In this document: positions 1-6,203 of the stretch, in pieces
Position numbering within the stretch: the first letter of the stretch is position 1
How the letters are laid out: each line of letters begins with the position of its first letter
NCBI RefSeq assembly: GCF_016592575.1
Contig: NZ_AP017470.1
Coordinates: 1,622,501-1,686,500, forward strand
Reading direction: 5' to 3'
DNA from: Thermotomaculum hydrothermale
GTDB taxonomy: Bacteria > Acidobacteriota > Holophagae > Thermotomaculales > Thermotomaculaceae
Length of the DNA: 64,000 nucleotides
Notes under the pieces: generated by a model
What the model was told of the DNA's origin: nothing
Databases searched by the model: none
What the model saw: only the letters and a program-made list of their open reading frames with translations
Made by a program: the position numbers and the translations under genes

Positions 1-1406
1 AACCTTTCAATCTCCCCTTTTACAATATTGATCATATCTTTCTCTGAATCAGATAATTTTTTTGAAAATGCCACCTGCTGAATAATCATTGAAATTGTAT
101 TTAAGGGGTTTCTAACCTCGTGAGCAAAGGATGAGGCAAGCTTACCCATTGAAAATATCTTTTTTTCCCTTTCCTTTGACTCTTTTGATGCCTCTTCTAT
201 TGTTACATCCCTGATAATAAATACCTCTCCAAAAGGGTATGTTTTTTTCGCCACCATTATCTTTTTCCCTTTTATATCAAATGTTTTAACCCCATCAGAC
301 ATACTCAAAACACTATTTTTTTTATCGCCAATCAATCTGGATACAGCATCATTTTGAAAAACGCTTCCATCCAATTGCCTAATCACTATTCCGTCTTCAA
401 TCTGATTCAAAACAGAGTTAAATTTTGAGCTTTCTCTGTATAATCTTTCACTTTTATTTAAAGCATAGAAGTAAAAAGCATCCATTAAAACAACAAGAAC
501 AAACAGAATAAATGCTAAAACTAAAAATCCTTTATCAAGGAGTTGAAGATAACTTAACGAGAGCCCCAACCTTAAACACCCCTGCCATTCTCCATCAAGA
601 AATACATTACTTGATACAAGTAAAAACCTGGTATCACCAATGCTTACTACCTTTGTTTGAATAACTTCCCCATTTTTTTCTGTCACCGGAGAGTAGATTA
701 GCTTTTTAGCAATATTCTGGTTACGGTATTTTTCAAAAATCACCTGGTCAAATTTTTCAAATCTTACTAATTCTATATCTTTATATTTAGCAATATTATC
801 CAACACATGGAGAAATGATATTTTGTCAAACATCTCTTTAAGATAGGTTGCATCTACCAATAATAAAATTGCTCCGCCTGTTTTAAGGTTTTTTGCCAAC
901 CCGAACCTGTACCCAATTCTCCTGTAACTCTGTTTAAGACCAATAACATAGTGGTCTTCTTTCCCCTGACAAACACTTTTTATGTTAGCCTTTAAAAATC
1001 CACCTCGTCCAAACCTTCCCCGTGACACATATTTAACTTCACAGTCTTTATCAAAAACAACAAGCTTATAGATTTTGAATTTTCTTGATAGGGAAATTAG
1101 CCTCTCTAAATTTAATTTTCCATTTTTAACAGCTTCTTCAGAAAAGTAAGAAGCAAGGGAAAGGAGATTTCCTCTTAACTGTTCTTTCAATTTTTTCTCG
1201 CTTCTTAGAGAGTATTCAAGGTTGTGGCTTACAGAAGTCATAAGAGCCTTTCCAGCTTCTCTTCTCAGGGAAAAATATGCGTTTCTCTCATAAAAAACAA
1301 GGTAGGCAAGCACAACAAATAAACCTATATTAGTCAAAAGTATCATTGCCGACGAAATTTTTTTCTTTACACCTGCCCCAAACTTGTTTTTCAAATTGTT
1401 CTCCAT
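1..1406 (-). CDS. Sensor histidine kinase, C-terminus cut by the window edge
   Basis: Membrane-bound two-component sensor kinase. It reads open from an ATG at 1406 to the left edge, so only the N-terminal ~468 residues are visible. A first membrane helix lies near residues 21-42 and a second near 275-300. The roughly 230 residues between them form an extracytoplasmic sensor region, probably PDC/CACHE-like. A PAS-like segment follows (about 310-390). The dimerisation/phospho-acceptor box FAHEVRNPLN is visible with His near residue 428. The ATPase domain must lie off the left edge. The start is 4 bases after the stop of the DUF4405 gene and has no strong ribosome site, which suggests translational coupling and a shared transcript. 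The response regulator is not in the window. Kinase assignment is firm; the stimulus is unknown. Confidence 0.93.
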   Translation of the reverse strand, partial: MENNLKNKFGAGVKKKISSAMILLTNIGLFVVLAYLVFYERNAYFSLRREAGKALMTSVSHNLEYSLRSEKKLKEQLRGNLLSLASYFSEEAVKNGKLNLERLISLSRKFKIYKLVVFDKDCEVKYVSRGRFGRGGFLKANIKSVCQGKEDHYVIGLKQSYRRIGYRFGLAKNLKTGGAILLLVDATYLKEMFDKISFLHVLDNIAKYKDIELVRFEKFDQVIFEKYRNQNIAKKLIYSPVTEKNGEVIQTKVVSIGDTRFLLVSSNVFLDGEWQGCLRLGLSLSYLQLLDKGFLVLAFILFVLVVLMDAFYFYALNKSERLYRESSKFNSVLNQIEDGIVIRQLDGSVFQNDAVSRLIGDKKNSVLSMSDGVKTFDIKGKKIMVAKKTYPFGEVFIIRDVTIEEASKESKEREKKIFSMGKLASSFAHEVRNPLNTISMIIQQVAFSKKLSDSEKDMINIVKGEIER

Positions 1407-1410
1407 TCAA

Positions 1411-2349
1411 TTATTTATCTTTTTCTTTGAGAGTATATAACATCTCGCCTAACTCCCTCGGGATTAAACCGTTATCCCTTGCAATATCCCTGAGGGTCTT
1501 AGTTTCGTCAATTCCTTCAAAACCCCTTTTCTTCAGCAATTCCTTGGCCCTTGAAATATCAATATTTAATTTATAGCAAAAGTCTTTCAAACTCATCTTT
1601 CCTATATATCTTACTCCATCAAAACTTCCGTTTTGTGGTTGTCTTCCCATTCTACCCTGGTATTCATCCTCAACCTGATTATTTTGATGAATATTTTGAT
1701 TTTCATTAGCAGTAGATTTGGAAGATTCGCTTTTTGCCGAAAATTTATAGCTTAACATCTCCCCTATGTTTTTCGGGGCAACATTATTTTCTTCTGCTAT
1801 CTCTTTAATAGTTTTATCAGGAGACACCCCTTTAATATTTAAAATCTGGAGCCTTTGTATAGCCTTATCAAGAGGAATATTTAATTTTTCGCAAAATTCT
1901 TTCAATGTTAGTAGTTCAGCATGCGGAATAACCGGTACTGTATCTCTTTTTTCCCATGAATGAGTGAGATAATCGCCAAAATCCATAACATAAGAGATAG
2001 GTGGGATTGAATATATTGAAAAAACGGAAATTAAAATTGTAATAATAATTGACCAGGCAAACTCTTTCACGGTGAAATTAATGTTATTTACCTTATCCTT
2101 CATATAATTTACAAAAGGCTTCCAGTTTAATATTAAATGCCATATTACAAAAACAGCTAAAAAGAAACTCGTAATAGTATGGAAAGCATTCCATTGGGAT
2201 TTTGATAAGCCTAAAAAACGCCAATCAATCCAATATGCCACTCTACCCACGGGGGCAAAGTACAAAACTATCCCGGAAACTATAGACAATAACCCTGTCC
2301 ATGCAATAAATAGAGATACAAAATTTCTTATTTTAAATCCTTTTTTCAT
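1411..2349 (-). CDS. DUF4405-type membrane protein with two C-terminal helical repeats
   Basis: 312-residue membrane protein. Residues ~10-125 hold four hydrophobic helices in the DUF4405/cytochrome b-like pattern, including NAFHTITS and IWHLILNWKPF, whose histidines could bind haem. The second half is soluble and contains a duplicated ~57-residue unit. Copy 1 begins LTLKEFCEKLNI and ends IGEMLSYKF. Copy 2 begins MSLKDFCYKLNI and ends LGEMLYTL. A Ser/Asn/Gln-rich linker joins them. The ATG has a good AAGGAGG ribosome site. The histidine kinase follows after 4 bases, so this protein may be a redox or membrane partner of the sensor (inference). The domain name rests on the helix pattern and the family's usual layout; the function of the repeat is not known to me. 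Confidence 0.75.
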   Translation of the reverse strand: MKKGFKIRNFVSLFIAWTGLLSIVSGIVLYFAPVGRVAYWIDWRFLGLSKSQWNAFHTITSFFLAVFVIWHLILNWKPFVNYMKDKVNNINFTVKEFAWSIIITILISVFSIYSIPPISYVMDFGDYLTHSWEKRDTVPVIPHAELLTLKEFCEKLNIPLDKAIQRLQILNIKGVSPDKTIKEIAEENNVAPKNIGEMLSYKFSAKSESSKSTANENQNIHQNNQVEDEYQGRMGRQPQNGSFDGVRYIGKMSLKDFCYKLNIDISRAKELLKKRGFEGIDETKTLRDIARDNGLIPRELGEMLYTLKEKDK

Positions 2350-2370
2350 TTTACCTCCTTAGGTTTTCAA

Positions 2371-2379
2371 ATTATAACA
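2371..2379 (-). promoter_or_regulatory. Extended -10 promoter candidate for the DUF4405/kinase operon
   Basis: The minus strand reads TGTTATAAT, an extended -10 element (TGn-TATAAT). It begins in the T tract of the terminator that closes the DUF2202 gene and lies about 22 bases before the DUF4405 start codon. No good -35 is present because that position falls in the terminator hairpin. It would let the kinase operon restart immediately after termination. Confidence 0.45.
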
Positions 2380-2407
2380 AAAAAATCGGGGGTTTTAGCC
2401 CCCGATT
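2379..2407 (-). terminator. Rho-independent terminator after the DUF2202 gene
   Basis: Perfect hairpin AATCGGGGG / CCCCCGATT with a 6-base loop, followed on the minus strand by a run of T. It separates the DUF2202 transcript from the DUF4405/kinase genes only ~30 bases downstream. Confidence 0.9.
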
Positions 2408-2435
2408 AGCTAAAGAGTTTATGGGAGGTCACATT

Positions 2436-3539
2436 TTAGTTATTCACCCTACCACAAGTGGAATAAACATTACCATCTGCGTCTAAAACAACTCCTCTTT
2501 CCATCGGAGAGTTTACTATTGAGTCAAATTCTTCCTGAGAGATGAATTGAGGTTCATATGTTTCACCATTTGCAACAACCAGCCTATAAAAACTTCTCAA
2601 ATGGTTTCTTGAACCTTTCATCAAGTTCTGGAATACCATTTTAATGTCTTCGTTGTTGGTTAAAGCAATCTCGTCTTCCAAATCTTTAATGTCAAGGTCC
2701 TCAATTGTAGCCCCTACTTTCAATGCCTCAGTAAGAGACACACTGCCCTTTTCAACAAGGCTGTTATATAAGTCCGTGAACGCCTGGTCTGTAAAAACTC
2801 CGATTACATTATTTGTTGCAGGGTCTTCCAAACCATATTTATCCAATAAAACCTTTACGGCATCCATATGAGTTTGCTCACTTTGTGCAATATTAGAAAA
2901 AATCCTCAATCCCCACTTCTCATACAAAGTAAGGTAAACATCTCTTGCAAGCTTTTCTTCCTGTCTCATTTTTTCAAGCATATCAACTTCCACATCATTT
3001 AAATCCTGAACAGGCAAGGATGAAATAATTGTTGCGAGATTGCCGCAAGGGCTAATATTACCATATGCCGCTGCTCCATAACCACCTCTTCCGCCTCTTC
3101 TGCCTTTTCTACCTGCCATTCCTCTTGTAGATATCCATAAAGGAATTCCATTTGCATCTCTGAACTCGTAAAGAGAATCTCCTGAAATTACCTGCCTTGC
3201 AATAATTCCATCTGTGCTATCAGAAAAAGTAGTCAAAACACCTATAATTGTTATAACCTGTCCCTCAGTAAAGGTGATATTCTGTTGAGCAAGATACCAT
3301 TTCGGCGCCATAAAAACCGCAAGCTGCCTGGAATCTTCCATCGTTACAATAAGCCTTGAAGGATAAACAGTATCAAACCCTATTACCGTTGCATTAATTG
3401 TTGTTTCCTGGCTCACATCATAATAAGTTGACCCTAACGCACTTCCTCCTCCATTACCACAGGCTCCTCTACCGTTCCCTGCCATAGCGGGAACTGCCAA
3501 TAAAATTGCAATTGTTAAAATTGATAAAATCTTTTTCAT
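2436..3539 (-). CDS. Secreted DUF2202 ferritin-like protein
   Basis: About 367 residues. A Sec signal peptide (MKKILSILTIAILL...AMA) leads into a Gly-rich stretch. An OB/beta-type segment follows (about 40-120, containing ATVIGFDTVYPSRLIV), then an Arg/Gly-rich linker (RKGRRGGRGG). The C-terminal half is a DUF2202 ferritin-like helical domain. MRQEEKLARDVYLTLYEKWG and QSEQTHMDAVKVLLDKYGL supply the Glu/His residues expected of a di-iron site, and the SRNHLRSFYR motif follows. The longer ORF start at 3551 overlaps the ribosome site GGAGGAAATT; the ATG at 3539 is correctly spaced from it. The YKG-repeat gene lies 27 bases upstream and is probably co-transcribed. A metal or redox role in the envelope is inferred from the family. 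Confidence 0.9.
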   Translation of the reverse strand: MKKILSILTIAILLAVPAMAGNGRGACGNGGGSALGSTYYDVSQETTINATVIGFDTVYPSRLIVTMEDSRQLAVFMAPKWYLAQQNITFTEGQVITIIGVLTTFSDSTDGIIARQVISGDSLYEFRDANGIPLWISTRGMAGRKGRRGGRGGYGAAAYGNISPCGNLATIISSLPVQDLNDVEVDMLEKMRQEEKLARDVYLTLYEKWGLRIFSNIAQSEQTHMDAVKVLLDKYGLEDPATNNVIGVFTDQAFTDLYNSLVEKGSVSLTEALKVGATIEDLDIKDLEDEIALTNNEDIKMVFQNLMKGSRNHLRSFYRLVVANGETYEPQFISQEEFDSIVNSPMERGVVLDADGNVYSTCGRVNN

Positions 3540-3566
3540 AATTTCCTCCATTTAATTTTTTTTAAT

Positions 3567-4031
3567 TTAAGATGTTGTTGTTGAATCAGTTGCGGTGGTA
3601 GCCCCACTGCTTCTTTTACCTTTTGAGCCTTTGTATTGGTTTTTCTTTTGCTGTCCGCTTCCACTTCCGTCTTTAAGCCTCTGGCCTTTCCCCTGCCCTT
3701 TTGAGCCTTTGTACTGGTACTTGTTAGAATTCTGAATTGTCGTAGCTGTAGTTGATGCAGTTAAAGTATTATTATTCTGGCCTTTTCCTTTGCTTCCCTT
3801 GTACTGACGCTTGGCTTGACCACCTGAACCTGAACCATCTCTCAACATCTGCCCCTGCCCTTTTAACCCTTTGTAGTGATACTTTTTAGAACTCTGGGTT
3901 TTTGTTGTTATTTGTGAAGAATACCTGCATGAACCGTTTTTTCTCCCTTTACCTTTGCCACCTCTTGCCATAACCGAAGAACCGAATACAAGCATTGATA
4001 CAATAATCAAAAATGTTAATACCTTTTTCAT
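3567..4031 (-). CDS. Secreted basic YKGxKG-repeat protein
   Basis: 154 residues that I cannot assign to a named family. A clear signal peptide (MKKVLTFLIIVSMLVFGSSVMA) is followed by a Lys/Gly/Ser/Gln-rich low-complexity body. The body holds two tandem units of ~43 residues. Each has the order KY(H/Q)YKGxKGQG - LRDGSGSG or LKDGSGSG - QYKGSKGK, so YKGxKGxG-type motifs occur four times. The protein is strongly basic and probably disordered. It precedes the DUF2202 ferritin-like gene by 27 bases and has a sigma-54-type promoter ~45 bases upstream, so it is the first gene of that transcript. Binding of an anionic or metal ligand is speculation. Confidence 0.8.
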   Translation of the reverse strand: MKKVLTFLIIVSMLVFGSSVMARGGKGKGRKNGSCRYSSQITTKTQSSKKYHYKGLKGQGQMLRDGSGSGGQAKRQYKGSKGKGQNNNTLTASTTATTIQNSNKYQYKGSKGQGKGQRLKDGSGSGQQKKNQYKGSKGKRSSGATTATDSTTTS

Positions 4032-4073
4032 TTTTCCCTCCCTTGATTAAATTTTCAAAGACATACTTATAAT

Positions 4074-4089
4074 TGCCAGTATGGTGCCA
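4074..4089 (-). promoter_or_regulatory. Sigma-54-type -24/-12 promoter
   Basis: The minus strand reads TGGCACCATACTGGCA. GG and GC are separated by exactly ten bases, as in the sigma-54 consensus TGGCAC-N5-TTGCA. Transcription would start near 4064, giving a leader of ~33 bases before the YKG-repeat ATG at 4031. No enhancer-binding protein gene is visible in the window. Confidence 0.6.
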
Positions 4090-4297
4090 AACTTAAAAAA
4101 CAAATTGTCAAAATTAAATTTAAGAATTTAATTATCTGAAAAATAAGAAGATAATTTTTCAAAAGAAAAAATTCAGAGATAATAATTTATAAGACAACAA
4201 AAATTCAAAAGGCAATTTTGCCGAACAAAAGGCTATGATTCGACAAAATTGACGAACAAGAAAAATAAGATACCGTAATAAATTCAAAGTTTTGCTT

Positions 4298-4303
4298 TAT
4301 AAT
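4298..4303 (+). promoter_or_regulatory. -10-like TATAAT upstream of the GlcD-type gene (weak)
   Basis: An exact TATAAT lies in the 288-base divergent gap, but only ~7 bases before the AGGAGG ribosome site at 4310. The transcript would therefore start on the ribosome site. A TTGACG at 4249-4254 is too far away to pair with it. The rest of the gap is AT-rich with no other structure I can name beyond the sigma-54 site. Confidence 0.25.
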
Positions 4304-4319
4304 TAATTCAGGAGGCAAA

Positions 4320-5693
4320 ATGTTAAATAAAAACTTTGAAAAAGAAATGAATGAAATATTTAAAAATAAATTTTCATCCTCTTTCGAAAAGAGGGTTTTA
4401 AATTCATATGATGCAACAAATAAAAACATTCTGCCTGACTATGTCCTCTATGCAGAAAACGAACAGGATGTTATTCAATGCTGTAAGATTTGCTCAAAGT
4501 ATAAAATTCCAGTGATTCCACGAGGTGCAGGATGTGGCTTTTCCGGTGGTGCACTTGCTGTCAACGGGGGATTATCCCTTGTCCTTGACAAAATGAACAG
4601 CATTGAAATAGACAATGAAAACCTGATTGCCATTGTTGAACCTGGGGCAACCACATACTCAATTCAAAAAAAGGCAGAAAAATTCAACCTCTTTTATCCT
4701 CCAGACCCGTCTTCTTTAAAGATAAGTACAATAGGGGGAAATATTGCAGAAAATGCAGGGGGGCCAAGAGCGGTAAAGTACGGAGTTACAAAGGATTGGG
4801 TTATTGCACTTGAGGTTATACTGATAAATGGGGAAAAACTTTATATAGGAAAACCTTTAAAAAAAGATGTTGCAGGATACAACCTGACAGGGCTTTTTGT
4901 TGGAAGTGAAGGAACTCTTGGAATTATTACAAAGGCATACCTTAAATTAATCCCAAAACCTGAAGGGTTTTTAAGCGGTATATTTATGTTTGATTCAATT
5001 AAAAATGCAGCAAAGGCAATATCAAAGATTATTGCAGAGGGATTTCAGCCGTCAAAGCTTGAGTTTATGGATAAATTCTCCCTGAATGCTTTAAGAAAAG
5101 CGGGGAAGGATGTCCCTGAAAAGGCAGAGGCTGTGGTTTTAATTGAGGTTGACGGAGAAAAAAAATCACTTTTTGAAAAGCTTGAAAGGATAAGGAAAAA
5201 AGTTGAAGAAATAGGATTAATTGACTTTGCTATAGCAAAAAACGAAGGGGAAAATGAAAGGATATGGGAATTGAGAAGAAGCCTATCCCCTATAATCAAC
5301 CTTTACGGAAATACAAAGATGAACGAAGATGTTGTTGTACCAAGGAGTGAAATTCCAAATCTCCTTGATTATGTTGAAAACCTTATTCAACAGTTTAACC
5401 TTACAATTGTTTGCTTTGGTCATGCTGGAGATGGAAATATTCATGTAAACTTTATGTTTAATAAAGAAGATACTGAAACCGTTAAAAAGGTTGAAACTGC
5501 CCTTGATTTACTCTTTAAAAAGGTAATTGAGTTGGGAGGCTCAATTTCGGGAGAACACGGAATAGGGATTGCAAAAAAGAAGTTTATGAAATACCAGTTT
5601 TCAGAAAAGGAAATTGAGTTGTTTAGAGAAATAAAAAATGTATTTGACCCTGACAACCTTTTAAACCCAGGAAAAATATTTGATATGGAGTAA
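4320..5693 (+). CDS. glcD: FAD-linked oxidase, GlcD/D-lactate dehydrogenase type
   Basis: 457-residue flavoprotein of the VAO/PCMH family that oxidises a 2-hydroxyacid such as glycolate or D-lactate. The FAD-binding N-terminal half contains IPRGAGCGFSGGAL and the DPSSLKISTIGGNIAENAGG signature. The C-terminal FAD-oxidase cap has FGHAGDGNIHVNF and SGEHGIGIAKKKF, with the conserved histidines of the family. Length is normal for GlcD. The ATG at 4320 has AGGAGG five bases upstream. The next gene, a flavin reductase, starts 2 bases after the stop, so the two are co-transcribed. The matching Fe-S subunit type (GlcF-like) is encoded 7 kb away at 12619-13809. Substrate cannot be told from sequence. 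Confidence 0.9.
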   Translation: MLNKNFEKEMNEIFKNKFSSSFEKRVLNSYDATNKNILPDYVLYAENEQDVIQCCKICSKYKIPVIPRGAGCGFSGGALAVNGGLSLVLDKMNSIEIDNENLIAIVEPGATTYSIQKKAEKFNLFYPPDPSSLKISTIGGNIAENAGGPRAVKYGVTKDWVIALEVILINGEKLYIGKPLKKDVAGYNLTGLFVGSEGTLGIITKAYLKLIPKPEGFLSGIFMFDSIKNAAKAISKIIAEGFQPSKLEFMDKFSLNALRKAGKDVPEKAEAVVLIEVDGEKKSLFEKLERIRKKVEEIGLIDFAIAKNEGENERIWELRRSLSPIINLYGNTKMNEDVVVPRSEIPNLLDYVENLIQQFNLTIVCFGHAGDGNIHVNFMFNKEDTETVKKVETALDLLFKKVIELGGSISGEHGIGIAKKKFMKYQFSEKEIELFREIKNVFDPDNLLNPGKIFDME

Positions 5694-5695
5694 TT

Positions 5696-6193
5696 ATGTT
5701 TAGAGAAGTTAAAATTGAGGATTTAAAAATTAATCCATTTACACTAATTGGAAAGGAATGGATGTTAATAACAGCGGGAAAGGAAAACAACTTCAACACA
5801 ATGACAGCAAGCTGGGGATTTTTAGGATACATCTGGGAGAGAAATGTCGCTGCCACATTTATAAGGCCAACAAGGTACACATATCAATTTTCAGAAAAAT
5901 ACAATGAATTTACCCTATGCTTTTTTGAAGAAAAGCACAAAGAGGCACTTACCTTATTAGGCACTGTCTCTGGAAGAGACAGAGACAAGGTAAAAGAATC
6001 AGGGCTCACCCCTGTTTTTGACGGAGACTTTACATACTTTAAAGAGGCTAAACTTGTATTTTCTTGCAAAAAGCTCTATTTTGGAGACCTTGACAATTCA
6101 AATTTTTTAGATAAATCTATTGAAAAGTTTTATCCAAAAAAGGATTACCATAGAATGTATTTTGGAGAAATAATAAAGGTGTTAACAAAATAA
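5696..6193 (+). CDS. Flavin reductase-like FMN-binding protein
   Basis: 165 residues matching the flavin-reductase-like split-barrel fold. An N-terminal LIGKEWMLITAG strand leads into FNTMTASWGFLGYIW and RNVAATFIRPTRYT, the FMN-phosphate contact region. A central FTLCFFEEKHKEAL and an interface strand near the C-terminus follow. It is a single-domain protein of typical length. It sits between the GlcD-type oxidase (2-base gap) and polA (10-base gap), so it may supply or use reduced FMN in the same redox context. The specific electron acceptor is unknown. Confidence 0.8.
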   Translation: MFREVKIEDLKINPFTLIGKEWMLITAGKENNFNTMTASWGFLGYIWERNVAATFIRPTRYTYQFSEKYNEFTLCFFEEKHKEALTLLGTVSGRDRDKVKESGLTPVFDGDFTYFKEAKLVFSCKKLYFGDLDNSNFLDKSIEKFYPKKDYHRMYFGEIIKVLTK

Positions 6194-6203
6194 GGGGAAA
6201 AGA

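Noticed and set aside
3540-3551. Upstream ATG for the DUF2202 gene
   Set aside because: The ATG overlaps the GGAGG ribosome site used by the ATG at 3539, which begins a clean signal peptide.
4249-4254. TTGACG as -35 for the GlcD-type gene
   Set aside because: Spacing to the only good -10 (4298) is 43 bases, far from the usual 16-18.
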